64,000 nt of DNA from Microcebus murinus (taxonomy: Eukaryota > Chordata > Mammalia > Primates > Cheirogaleidae). Within the stretch, counting starts at the first letter, position 1. Each line of letters starts with the position of its first letter. The position numbers and the translations under genes were made by a program. The stretch spans positions 46,887,400-46,951,399 of the forward strand of contig NC_134116.1 of assembly GCF_040939455.1 (NCBI RefSeq), written 5' to 3'. The notes beneath the pieces are model-generated. The model searched no databases. It had not been told where the DNA came from and worked only from the letters and a program-made list of their open reading frames with translations. This document shows positions 10,220 to 21,033 of the stretch, piece by piece.

Positions 10220-10886
10220 AATTTTGGGGACAGAATAAGACAACTAAGAAGCAAAGGCATCTAATTAGGGAGGGGATATTTAAAAGAAGTTCAAGTCTTC
10301 TAAACTTCTTTACAATGGCGTTAACTTAGATGTTGCTACTTTAAATATGCATGTAAACTATCTAGAGTAGCAATTAAAAGTGTAAAAATAGTGGATATAA
10401 CTTCTAAATTAGTACAGGGCAAATGCCAAAAGAAGGTAATAAAGGAAGAGAAATAAGAAGTTGGAAGTTAGAAAACAGTGCTTGTATGATTTGGTACCAA
10501 CCAGTGTGCCTTACTCTTCACCCATTTTCCTAGTGGGGTTTCTGACTCTGGAAGTTATTTTCCAGAAACAAATGCAAAATAGAAATCCACAAACATATAT
10601 ATAACTGTGTTATGATTTTTATTGTTATTGTTTCTTTCTAATGTGGCCTTTCAGATCTCTGTGTTGAGAGTGGACATAAGCCAAAAAAGCCACTCTCTAT
10701 GAGAGCCTGCCTGGGAAAACAGTTAACTTGGAGTATGTTGGCCAGGTGAGACATGGAGGTGAAACTAAAATGCAGGAAACAGAAGAAATGTGTTACTTAG
10801 AGATCCCAGAGAGATTAGGGGTGTTGACTGCAGCTAATGGGAAGTCTAGAGGCAGCAGGGTAATTAACCAATGGATGGATAGAGAA
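10220..10886. other. Unassigned sequence
   Basis: AT-rich DNA after the RT duplicate. No LTR, env or other recognisable feature; no reliable open frame apart from one that runs into the following microsatellite. Confidence 0.4.
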
Positions 10887-10940
<54 letters not shown>

Positions 10941-10986
10941 ACAGAGAAAGAGAGAGAGAGAGAGACAGAGAGGGAGAGAGAGAGAG
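10887..10986. repeat. Compound microsatellite (TG)n(AG)n
   Basis: Pure (TG)11 at 10887-10908 continues into an AG-rich purine tract with a few interruptions (AGCGAG, AGACAGACAG) to 10986. Alternating TG can adopt Z-DNA and a long AG purine run can form triplex DNA. The 103-codon frame covering it, with Cys-Val then Arg-Glu repeats, is an artefact of the repeat. Confidence 0.98.
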
Positions 10987-11468
10987 GATCTGTGAGACTA
11001 CTTTTGTTAAGTTCCCTTAGGCTTTCCCATGGAAGTTGAAGATTGGCTAATTTAAAGAAAACATGCTTGAAGTGAAAAACTTATTTACATGATTCTGGTG
11101 TTAACCATTAGGTGTTATTACGGTTAGCGGCTGTACATGTGCTGGCTTTTCGGTCCATGGGATGAAGAACATAAACTACACAGGTAGGGGACATTTTAAC
11201 CAGGCGGAAGGTGATGCAGTGCAACTGTGTTCCAAACAATTTATGCCAGGCCTTAAAATGGACACTGAGCAGCAAATGTATTGAACGAATGTGTGACACT
11301 GTCTCACCTCATTGTGATCTTTTTTTTTATTTCTTAACCTCCAAGAAATCAGACCAGGGATTTCAAAAGGCTTCTGAACCAGAAAATGTGTGCTAAGAAC
11401 TGAAAGCCAGTAGCTTGGTGTAGAAAGTTGTAGAGATTTCCAGACAAACATACCAGCATGCACAAAAA
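10987..11468. other. Unassigned, less AT-rich block
   Basis: About 480 bp with more G+C and more CpG than its surroundings, for example ATTACGGTTAGCGGCTG near 11117. Three overlapping short frames of 61 to 112 codons on both strands resemble nothing I know. It could be a retropseudogene piece, an unrecognised repeat or conserved non-coding DNA. Confidence 0.35.
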
Positions 11469-11470
11469 TA

Positions 11471-12016
11471 CAGTAGTCCTTCCTCATCCAGGGTTTTGCA
11501 GTAAGCAGTTTCAATTCCTTTCAGTCAACCACACTCCAAAAGTACTAATGCAAAATTCCAGAAACAAACAGTAAGTTTAGAAATTGCATGCCATTCTGAG
11601 CAGTGTGACAAAAATCCCTCATTATTCATCTCTATCTCACCTGGAACATGAATCATCCCGTTGTCCAGCATCTTCATTCTTCCTACACCTCCAGCCAGTC
11701 AGTCGCTTAGTAGCTGCCTTGTTTATCAGATCCATTGCCGCAGTAACACAGTACTTATGTTCAAGTAACCCTTATTTTACTTAATAATGGCCCTAAAGTA
11801 CAAAAGTGACATTGGTATATTGTTGTAATTGTTCTATTTTATTATTAGTTACTTTTGTTAATCTCTTACTATACCTAATTTATAAATTAAACTTAATCAT
11901 AGATATGTATATACAGAATAAAACATAGTATATATGGGATTTGGTACTATCTATGGTTTCAGGGATCTACAGGGTGCCTTGGAATGTATCCCCTGAGGAT
12001 AAGGAAGGAATTACTA
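11471..12016. mobile_element. Tigger-like (pogo family) non-autonomous DNA transposon
   Basis: A complete 546-bp element bounded by TA at 11469-11470 and 12017-12018, the target site of Tc1/mariner and pogo elements. The left end CAGTAGTCCTTCCTCATCC is matched by the complement of the right end, TAGTAATTCCTTCCTTATCC, giving a terminal inverted repeat. The interior follows the pattern I remember of a Tigger derivative, including TTCAAGTAACCCTTATTTTA and the 3' stretch CTTACTATACCTAATTTATA. The transposase is deleted, so it moved in trans. The exact subfamily is not assigned. Confidence 0.88.
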
Positions 12017-12018
12017 TA

Positions 12019-12629
12019 TTGATCATCAGAAATAACCCTGAAACCCCCCATACACCAGTTTATTGAATCTCACAATAATGTATATCAAAATATCTTTTTA
12101 TTTATGTGGGAACAAAAGAGTTTGTGAGTTTAAGATTACCATCATGAAGTAGGGGACACAGACTTCAAACCCAGGCAATTATGTGCTGAACTAATATGTC
12201 CTGATGTGGGTTTTGCCTGCATTTTACCTGTCAGGCATTTAGATGATAAGGAAGGAACAGAAGAGATAATGTTGGGAAGTAGGGCTACAGAGGAAGTAGG
12301 GACAGAAAGAAAGAACGGAATAAACAGAGAAAGAAGAAAGTAATGTTGCTATGTAGGCCATTGTGGAAGTGCTAACACACACACAAACATGTTCTATTGG
12401 CCTCCATTAACTATTATCTTCATAGGACTTTTGGGACAAAAGTGTACTAGTGATCATGGTGTTCCTAAGGATGGTCCCTGAAGCTCTGGGCTTAGGTGTC
12501 TCAGGAGGATCATGGGCTGGCACAGTGGAAGGAGCCTGGGATAAAGTTCTTTATGGCAATGTCAGGAGATATGCCACTCAATTCTGAGGTAGATCCCATG
12601 GAGGAAACAACATTTGAAAGTGTAGAGCA
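12019..12629. other. Unassigned sequence
   Basis: Mixed-composition DNA between the Tigger-like element and a MIR. A purine-rich stretch lies at about 12245-12345. The 82-codon frame starting at 12496 extends into the MIR and is not convincing as a gene. Confidence 0.4.
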
Positions 12630-12725
12630 GATTTCTGAAATACATCAATCCTGTATTCTAATCTTGGCTTTGCTACGTATGGGAGATGTGTTAGACGAGT
12701 CAATTGTCTATCTCCGCTTCAGGAA
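12630..12725 (+). mobile_element. MIR SINE fragment
   Basis: The sequence follows the MIR core: TTCTAATCTTGGCTTTGCTA, then a GATGTGTTAGACGAGTCA segment in place of the usual GTGTGACCTTGGGCAAGTCA, then TCTATCTCCGCTTCAGG. Divergence is heavy, as expected for an element older than placental mammals. Confidence 0.55.
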
Positions 12726-15239
12726 CCTTGTGAACTATACCTAATTATGTGTCAACCTGGGACCAAACTAAATTAGATGAAAAATACTGGATTATCTTAG
12801 CAGGACAAAACATAAGAGTGAATTCCAATATGGGGAGAAAAATCTTCCAAATTTCAACACATAGTACTAAATATACAAAAAGATTTTTGTGTAGCAATTT
12901 GGGATTTATAAAATATTTTGATAAATGCAAACATCAGAAAAAAATTATATTCATGCATTTATTCACTCATGCGTGAAGCATGAATTCATAACTTATGATA
13001 TGTCTGACATAATACACTAGGAATTAAGAATTCAAAGTATGGTCCCTAAAGCCTTGAATCATACAATTACGTATAGCACATATTTATGTAAATCACTAAT
13101 TATAACACAATGACATACTTTGTAACACAAAGTCAAACCAAATTTACACTAAGGCTGGGATGGAGATATAAACAGGGTTTCATTTTGGTGTGATTTTGGG
13201 ATGCCACTTTAAGACTATGTTTTACCCTACAAACCATAGGGAAAAAATACTTTCACAAGCATTTTTTTTCATTATTAAAAATACCAACATTAAGAACACT
13301 TGCTTTTAATTAGCAACACATGATAACACAGAAGGTGATACATATAAATAATATCAGTTTTTATTAGAAATACCAATGTGTTTATGACTGTTGACATGAT
13401 TTTGTGACTACTAGTGATTTTTCTAAAACATTTGTTTCTGAGAGTTAATCTTTAAAAGAATATGCTTCATTTGGAGTTATATTTCAGAGCTATATTAAAA
13501 CTACCCCAAAAATGAAAGATAGATATTAATATATTGTAAGTTATCTTCTCTCACTTAAAAAGCACATGCATTTTTTATTCCACTTCTGTTTGGGGCCTCT
13601 AATTTGAAGTGACTATATACAAAATATCTAAGTCTAAAACATCGATACAGTTTTATTAAAATGGCCCCTAAAAATCTCCTTATTCGTAATTCAGTACAAA
13701 ATCTCAAAACTCTTAAGTATCTGAATTGTGCATCTACTTAAAAAATAGCTTTCTTAAGGAAATAGCTCTCAATATTTCACCTAATTGTCGAAATCATGGT
13801 TAGAGGATTGAATGTGTTGTGAACTGTACATGAAATAGAAATAACGAGAATGACATGAATACATTTGAAGGTACAAGGAAAAGTTTGAAGTGCTCAGGAT
13901 ATTGTGTGTGTGTGTGTATTACGTATACCCATATGTATATATGATATCTGCAGTCAGTTTTCAAAGTATGTAATATTTATATTTTTCTGACCTTGTGAAA
14001 TAATATCATTCATTAATATTAAGCTACTAAATTTTTGGAATGTCTTTTTAGATGGCAGTTTAGAGGAGCAGTTTCAGGAGAATGACTTAGAGCAAAGTTG
14101 ATCCTCCATTTTTAACTGTACTAACAATTAAAAGGTTAATAAATTTCATTTTTAAATTTAAATTACTATGTATTTTGAAAACAACATGTAGTAACATATT
14201 TAAAATATAAGCTGGGTTAGTCTCTAGAGCTTTTAGATTAAAGCTATCAAGTTTCATCATATTTTTTTAAAGGAAACTCAACTATAAAATAGGATATGGT
14301 TCACATTACTTTAAATGTAAAAAGATTATAGCATTGTGTTTTTAAATCTAATTGCATTAATATGTATTTTTTGTAATTATATCTTATTGCTATTCATTTA
14401 ATGTGACAGAATAAATAGCACATAATATCTAAAGACAAGAACCTCTTTTCCTTTTTAATGCTAATGCTGCTTTTGAAAGTTTTTTTCAATTCACTCAATT
14501 GAATTTAAAATGCACTATATTGCTCTTTTAAATGCGGTATTAAAATTTACATGTTCAATATACTTATACTTCACTTATAAGATTTTTAATTTTTTCCATT
14601 AGATTCAGTAATTTTGTTATTAAAATCAATTTATGTTAATTTTTATGAATTTGAGAACTAACATGATGTAGCTTAATTTTAGAATGGTGTTTTAAAGTAA
14701 AGATTCAGTGCATGTACTCCTGTTGTTACCCTTTCTATCACAAGGATAGAGACGTTAACTGCCTATTTTTACTGCACATGCTGTTTTTCAACTTTATAGA
14801 AAGTCATTTTAAACCACTTTTTCAGAGAAGTGTAAGCTCTGGAAATATATGTTATCAAACTTCAGCCACTCACAGATTTAGCCATTAGACTCAGAATCAA
14901 GGATAAATAAAAAGTTATCTTAGTTCACATGTGAGATATATACATTCTGTTTAGTTTACCTAAAAAATAATTTATTTTTGTTACCCTAAGTTTAATTTTC
15001 TCTCCTCCAAACGGTATATATTTAATATGCTTTAATAATAAAATATGATTTATGTTTTAAAGACACTTAAATAGACCATAGTAGACTACAGTTTTAGATT
15101 ATTGCCATTGTAAGAAGCAATGCATTTTCTAAAATAATTATTAAGTTCAAGCTTAAAAATTTGAGTTAGTTAAGTTAAACTAAGAAATTTTGTTTCTGAT
15201 GCATATTTGCCTCTAATATCTATTTCTTGGGTGAAAAAA
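12726..15239. other. Unassigned AT-rich intergenic DNA
   Basis: About 2.5 kb without a recognisable gene or mobile element. A short (TG)n run lies at 13903-13917 followed by alternating purine/pyrimidine sequence. Overlapping frames near 12745-12976 are chance. Confidence 0.5.
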
Positions 15240-15638
15240 TGCAATGGACAGAATGTTTTTGTTCCTTCCAGTTTATATGTTAAAATTCTAGAAATGCTAA
15301 GCCCCAATGTTACGGTATTAGGAGGTGGGGCTGGTGGGATATAATTAGGTCATGAGGGTAGAGCCTTTATGAACTTAGGTCATGAAGGTAGAGCCTTTAT
15401 GAATGGGATTAGCACCCTTATAAAAGGAGCCCCAGAAAGCTCTCTCTTGCTTGCTGCCATGTGAGGATGTAGGAAGAAGACAGCGGTCTGTAACACTAAA
15501 GAAGGCTCTCACCAGAACCCCACCATGCTGATACCATGATCTCAGTTTCCCAGCCTCAGGAACTGTGACAAACAAAATTCTGTTGTTTATAAGCTACACA
15601 GTCTACAATGCTGTACTAGAGCAATCCAAACTAAGACA
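15240..15638 (+). mobile_element. MaLR LTR (MST/THE1-like)
   Basis: A roughly 400-bp LTR of the mammalian-apparent LTR-retrotransposon group. It starts TGCAATGGACAGAATG. It carries the usual order of phrases: ATTAGGAGGTGGGGC, GGTCATGA(G/A)GGTAGAGCC, ATGAATGGGATTAG, CTTATAAAAGGAGCC, GCCATGTGAGGA, GGAACTGTGA and TCTGTTGTTTATAAGC, ending ACTAAGACA. Flanking A runs could be the 5-bp duplication but are uninformative. It contains an internal 30-bp duplication listed separately. Short frames on both strands are incidental. Confidence 0.9.
15345..15404. repeat. 30-bp tandem duplication inside the MaLR LTR
   Basis: TTAGGTCATGAGGGTAGAGC at 15345 is repeated as TTAGGTCATGAAGGTAGAGC at 15375. The two 30-bp units differ at two positions. 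Other MaLR LTRs in this window have one unit here, so the duplication arose in this copy or its subfamily. Confidence 0.95.
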
Positions 15639-15643
15639 AAAAA

Positions 15644-18099
15644 TAAAAGGAGAAAGTTGTATTAAAAAATCTCTAATAATCATTAAAAATAAGCTATTAC
15701 CAAACATTCAATTAGCAACTTCCTACTATAATCACAAAATACAATGCTATTTAATAAACATAAGAATGTCTTTATTTGTTAACATTAAAATTAATATAAA
15801 TTATATTTTCCGTAGCTTTAATTAAAAAAATATGTTATAAAGTGGTTTGGCAGAATTATTCAATCATGTGGAAAACTATTTTAATGTAATACAGACAGCT
15901 AAGAAATTAATCAAACTAAGTTATGGATACCAAATTGGTAGAATAGTAAAGTCCAGTATAGAACTGAGGTCAAATGATGATGGATATGTCTATAAAAGTG
16001 ATTATAAGTGTTAATAACCAAAATGAAACTCTTAGGGATTAAAATTCACAGACTAGAACTAGAACATAGAAGAAATAAGGGGAAATGAAAAAATTGTGTT
16101 CTGAGAAGCATGTAGTTACTACAAGTAAAGTAGATAAGGGAGTGGATAAGAATACCCTGGGTAAAAACACAATTTTAGAAAATAATTCTCTATATACTCC
16201 ATTGAATAAGAATCTCTAAATATAAGTATAGGGATTAGAGTCAATTCCATATAAATCCACCAATTCACTATCATGGATATACATGCCAATCATTGAATAT
16301 TTGAATAGAATATCTGAACTCAGTTTAGCCCTCATTCATAGATGGAAAATGAATAAAACTGTTAAAATCTAAGAATAATCTGCCAGTGATAATCACTAAC
16401 TTTTAAAAGTTTAATTATTATTTTTTGACACACAAAGAAAAAATGAGGCTTGTAAAAATGATTTATAGAATAAATAAATTAGATTACCAGTATAGAATTC
16501 CAGAGGAACAGAGTACTTTGAATATGATTCCTGTTATTCAGCAAAATAAATTAAAAAACTATTTCCCTGACATCTTTAGTAATTAAGAAAATAAGAGTAA
16601 TTGTGAGAATAGAAATTAACAGAAGCCAAGCAACATTACGAGCTGAAAAATAATCTATGTAAATTAGAAAGTATTGCAAGGAAACCAAGTTCAAGACAAT
16701 AAAATTGAAATTCTTATTGATAGCATGAAAGACTACTAGTTACCAAGAAGTAGTGAATGAGTGAGGTGGTGGAAAATTTGACATATTGTAACACAAACCA
16801 GAAAAAGAGGATGACTGTATTGAAAAAGCAGATAGATATTCAGGGCATTTAATCATGAGCCAATCTGCCCTTAGAACATCCCAAAGGGGAGAAAGGAAAC
16901 CACCTGAAACAGATCCATGATTAAAGGTATATCTTATATATCTTAAGAATGTTTCATAATGTGATAATGACCTGAATATATATCAAAATATTTACCATGT
17001 TTCCAGCAAATTTAATTAAAATGGACAAAGCAAAATCATTCCTAAAAAGGCTTTTATGCCTATTCATTTTATTATTATTTATTCCCTTTTAAATTTCAAG
17101 AACTAGAGACATTATAAACATCCAAGATGGAAAAAAACCATATTTTATAAATATTAAACATAACTTGAAATATAATGGCAATGAATACATTTTTAATAAT
17201 ATTAAGAACATGGATTTACAAAATTAATTTATATAAATTTAAAGCATATCTTGATTTTTCTTGTTTAATTTTTTATACACAATGCATATTCAGTAGTCTC
17301 ATTCTTATGTACCATAGGAAGTAAGGGGAATTAAAACAATTTAATTATCAATACAACATGTCTTCAGAGTTTTACCTAATAAGAAAATTATGAATTACCT
17401 AATAGAACAAGAAGAATGGCTGAGAGGCCAGAGTTCATGGTATACTCTGAAATACTTAGAATTATATACCTTAAAAAAATAGTTACCTTCTTGAATATAC
17501 AAAAGTATTCTAGCAATATTTAAGACAAAAATTTGGGTAAACCAAAAGGACTTACCATAGAAACAAAACAAAAAATTTCTGGAAATACTATAAAAATCTT
17601 ATCAAATATTAAAATTATTTAAAAAATAGTTGCTCTTAAAAATAAGACAGGTGGCTCTTATTGATCCAGAAGGTCCAAGGATTTTCTGTAAGCCTCAACG
17701 GCACTGCTTATCCTGTCAGATTAATCAACAATGCTCTGGACTTATCCTTGTTGAAAGTTAGGAACTGGAGGAAGAGTATCAGAAGAAAGAAGGATGATTA
17801 TTTGGAGGACTGCCATGGAAGAAGCAGGTGCCTCGAAGTCTTGTCTTCATTAGAAAAGCCACAGCCATACTGGTGTCTACCTCCAGATGAACACTGATAG
17901 TTTGAGAATTTGACATGAAGTTCCATGGCTTACCCTTCATTAGCTAACAGGAATGGGGAAGATCCACTCAAAATGAGTATACAAAGCACACATAATAACA
18001 ACTTGAAAATAAAACAAATATATATTTGAGTATACATATCAATAATATTTTAATTGAATAACAACACAAAACCAACTAAAGAGTAATCAATAAGTGGAG
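15644..18099. other. Unassigned AT-rich DNA with one less AT-rich block
   Basis: Mostly AT-rich DNA with no recognised element. The block at 17655-17940 is richer in G+C and holds a 78-codon open frame (17661-17897) that I cannot match to any family. It could be a retropseudogene fragment or an old repeat. Nothing here is strong enough to call a gene. Confidence 0.4.
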
Positions 18100-18720
18100 A
18101 TAGAATTATATTTCTCCCAGAATGTGGCCTGAAAGAAAAGTTGCACATTGAAAATTGCTCCATAAAATCTATAATCCATCTAAAATATAACAGAGAAAAA
18201 GACATAAATCCCTAATATGGGAAAAAGATGATAATAAATATTTGAATGAAAAATAATCCAGTAGTTTCCATAAAAAATATATTTTTAAATACCTATATCT
18301 AAACACACCATAATGAATATTTTGTTTAAAGACCCAATCGAAAAGACCACTAAAGAAAAAAATGTCACACAAAGAAAGAAGCATGAAATAGATACCGGAT
18401 GTTTCCTAGCAGTGACAATTTCAGAAAGAAAATTCAGAAATGACTTTAAGGACAAATATTTGAATAAGCTTTCTATGGATATTTAAATTCATAAATTTTC
18501 AGATATATAAGGACTCAGAAATCTGTCACTCACATAGACCTTTGAGAAAATAACTAGAGAATGTAATACAGCAAGAAGAAAAACTCAAAGTACATAATAT
18601 ACATAATGGATAAAAAGAAATGGATATATTCTTTGTGTATAAAGAATTAAGAAAAAATAAATAAACTGAAGGTTGTAAAATAACTGACCACAATTTGCAA
18701 AATCCCTGTCAAGAAGAAAC
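18100..18720 (+). mobile_element. Possible HAL1-like (ORF1-only LINE) fragment
   Basis: A-rich sense strand. The stretch around 18505-18590, with AAGGACTCAGAAATCTGTCA, then CACATAGACCTTTGAGAAAA and ACTAGAGAATGTAATACAGC, follows the order of phrases I recall from the ORF1 3' half of HAL1 and old L1 elements. No frame survives. Boundaries are approximate. Confidence 0.4.
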
Positions 18721-18860
18721 AAGAGCTATTTACTCATTTACTATAAACAAGTGCAGTAAGTACAGTGAGACATGTTTTATCAGATATAGCAAAATATATC
18801 TATCCTTCCAGCAATTTCATCCTGATATGAAATTCCACTGTATTTGCTTGTGGAAAAAAA

Positions 18861-18897
18861 GATATATATACATATAGATATAGATATATAGATATAT
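18861..18897. repeat. (TATAGA)n-like low-complexity tract
   Basis: Imperfect repeats of ATATAGATATAGATATATAG directly abutting an Alu fragment. Confidence 0.85.
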
Positions 18898-18982
18898 CAC
18901 CATATTGCCCAGGCTGGTTTAAACTCCTGGACTCCACCTCCCAAAGTGCTGGGATTACAGGTGTGAACCAACGTGTGCAGTC
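18898..18982 (-). mobile_element. Alu fragment, antisense
   Basis: About 85 bp of an Alu arm: CACCATATTGCCCAGGCTGG, CTCCTGGACTCC, a deletion, then CCCAAAGTGCTGGGATTACA and GGTGTGAACCA. It reads GCTGGGATTACAG rather than the GCTAGGATTACAG of the strepsirrhine copies, suggesting an older Alu. Confidence 0.85.
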
Positions 18983-20272
18983 TACTTGAATATATTTTAT
19001 GAGAGCATGTTTTGCACTAATTGTAAATTATTTTTAAATTATAATTCAAATTTTGGGCCTTTTATAAAATTATTTTTAAAAAAGTCATTTGACAATAGGC
19101 CCACGCCAATTTTTTTTTTATTTATTTATTTTTTTAGATCTAGGCATTCCATTCCTGACGAAATTTTGGCTTAATAGGATATATTTTTCATTACCTGATC
19201 TTACAACTTATTCTCAGATGTAATGACTCCATTTCAGTGTGTTTTGGATATTTTGAGTTATTATTTGTGTCTGTATAGTTGCTGTCTCATTTTTAGCTTT
19301 TTTTTTTTTAATTTTTGAACATGTTTTTCAGGATGGGTGACAAAATATGTGAAAGAAGAGATGTAATTTAGGTTCTTCTGTTCAGGCATACTGGCTTTAA
19401 ATGTTGTTTTTAGCAATGATGGAATTTTGGGGTGCTCTTTTGCTCTGATTCATACTTAAATATAAGCTTCTGTTAAAAGAAAGATAACCTAAAGAAAATA
19501 TACTTCATGTTTAGAGGTACCTAAACAGAGAAGTCTTGCATTATGTTCCAAACATGTGAAAGTTTATTTCCTTTGTTTTCCTCTCTTTCAAATATTTTAT
19601 GGTTACCAGTAATCACTGGCATCAGTCATAGACAGAGTGACAGAAATAGCATATGCCAGTTAGGAAGTAGAGGTCACTTCTGAGTTTCTTGTGATGACTA
19701 AGTGATATTGAGAAGACTGCTAAGATGCCCCCTAGCATATTGAGAGATATGTAAATATTAGTTGGGTGGCCAATCTTGCCTGTTGTCAAGAGTGTACCAG
19801 ACAAAATGAGAAAGAGCCCTTCAAAAGCATACAGAATACTATTTATTATTTGATGTCTATCTAAAAATACACAAGAGAAAGGGACATTTTACTTATATTT
19901 TCCACATTCTAAATTTTGACAACATACATTAAAAATATGTGTAATTTATTTAAAACAATAAAGAAAAATGATTTAAAATTTTCAAGATGAATAAAAGAGA
20001 TTAAAATATAATTGTAAGACTTTAGGGGATGGTTAAAACTTCAATATCCTATATACTTTCAATTGAATAGAGGAATTTATCCTGCAAAGCTTCCATTTTT
20101 ATTAAGTCTCTGGACCTCTTTTCACTCATTCTTGAAATATATAAAATAGGAATTTTATTGCATGGCAATTACAGCTATACTCCCACTGCCTCCCTGCCCA
20201 ACTATCTTGTTTTCTTAAAACAAAATTTAAAATTTGAAAATGAAAAAATAATGATGCCCAGGTGGAGCTTAG
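18983..20272. other. Unassigned AT-rich DNA
   Basis: AT-rich sequence with T-rich tracts at about 19110-19135 and 19296-19310. No identifiable element or gene. Confidence 0.45.
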
Positions 20273-20277
20273 CAGGG

Positions 20278-20632
20278 TGTCTTAGTTGCTTCAGGCTGCT
20301 ATAACAAAACACTAGGAAAGTTATAAATAACAGAAATTTATTGCTTATAGTTCCAGAGGCTGGGAAGTCCATAATCAAGACACCAGCAGACTTTGTCTCC
20401 AGTGACGGCCTTTAACTCATAGATGGCTCATTCTATGTGTCTGCACATGACAGAATGGATGGATGAGCTTTATAAAGCACCCTTTTATAAAGGCATTGAT
20501 GCCATTTATGATGGTGAAGCCCTCATGATCTAATCATCTCCCAAAGGACCCACCTCTTAATACCAACACAATGAGGACTAAGTTTCAACCTGTAAATTTG
20601 GGGGCAGGGACACAAACATTCTGACCATAGCA
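20278..20632 (-). mobile_element. MaLR LTR (MST/THE1-like), minus strand
   Basis: A 355-bp LTR in reverse orientation: TGTCTTAGTTGCTTCAGGCT, GCTATAACAAAACACTAGG, AACAGAAATTTATTGCT, CCAGAGGCTGGGAAGTCC, CTCATGATCTAATCATCTCC and GACACAAACATTCTGACCAT, ending AGCA. A perfect 5-bp duplication, CAGGG, lies at 20273-20277 and 20633-20637. No MaLR internal sequence adjoins it, so it is a solo LTR. Confidence 0.95.
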
Positions 20633-20667
20633 CAGGGAAAGTATGTAGGAGGGTAATATAGGGTGCA

Positions 20668-21025
20668 GTTTTTTTGCAATTTATTTATTTATTTATTTTT
20701 TAGATAAATAATATCTAAATTCAGAATATTATGGGGCTACATTTTGGTTACATATATAGCATTTGCATTGCCCAAGCAAGAGCTACAAGTGTGCTATCCC
20801 CCCAGATATTTGCATGCTACACATACAATAAAGGGAGGATAACAAGAATCTATGAAGAACTTAAGAAAATTAATAAGAAAAAAATCAAACAACACTATCA
20901 AAATGTGGGCAAGGACATGTATAGAAACTTTGCAAAAAAAGACAGAATAGTGGCCAGCAAACATACAAAAATGTGCTCAACATCTCTAATTATTAGGGAA
21001 ATGAAAATCAAAGCCACAATTAGAG
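20668..21025 (-). mobile_element. L1 insertion with 5' inversion (twin priming)
   Basis: Two L1 parts in opposite directions share one target duplication, AGGGTGCA at 20660-20667 and 21026-21033. The left part is the L1 3' end on the minus strand, with a T-rich (TTTA)n tail at about 20681-20703 and the complement of the 3' UTR to about 20830. The right part, about 20835-21025, is ORF2 near its 3' end on the plus strand, recognisable from GTGGGCAAGGACATGTATAG and AGGGAAATGAAAATCAAAGC. This is the classical product of twin priming. The 117-codon open frame crossing the junction is an artefact. Confidence 0.85.
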
Positions 21026-21033
21026 AGGGTGCA

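Noticed and set aside
10728..11039. 103-codon open frame with Cys-Val and Arg-Glu repeats
   Set aside because: The repeats come from translating the TG/AG microsatellite.
11176..11514. 112-codon minus-strand open frame
   Set aside because: It overlaps other frames on both strands and runs into the Tigger-like terminal repeat. No recognisable motif.
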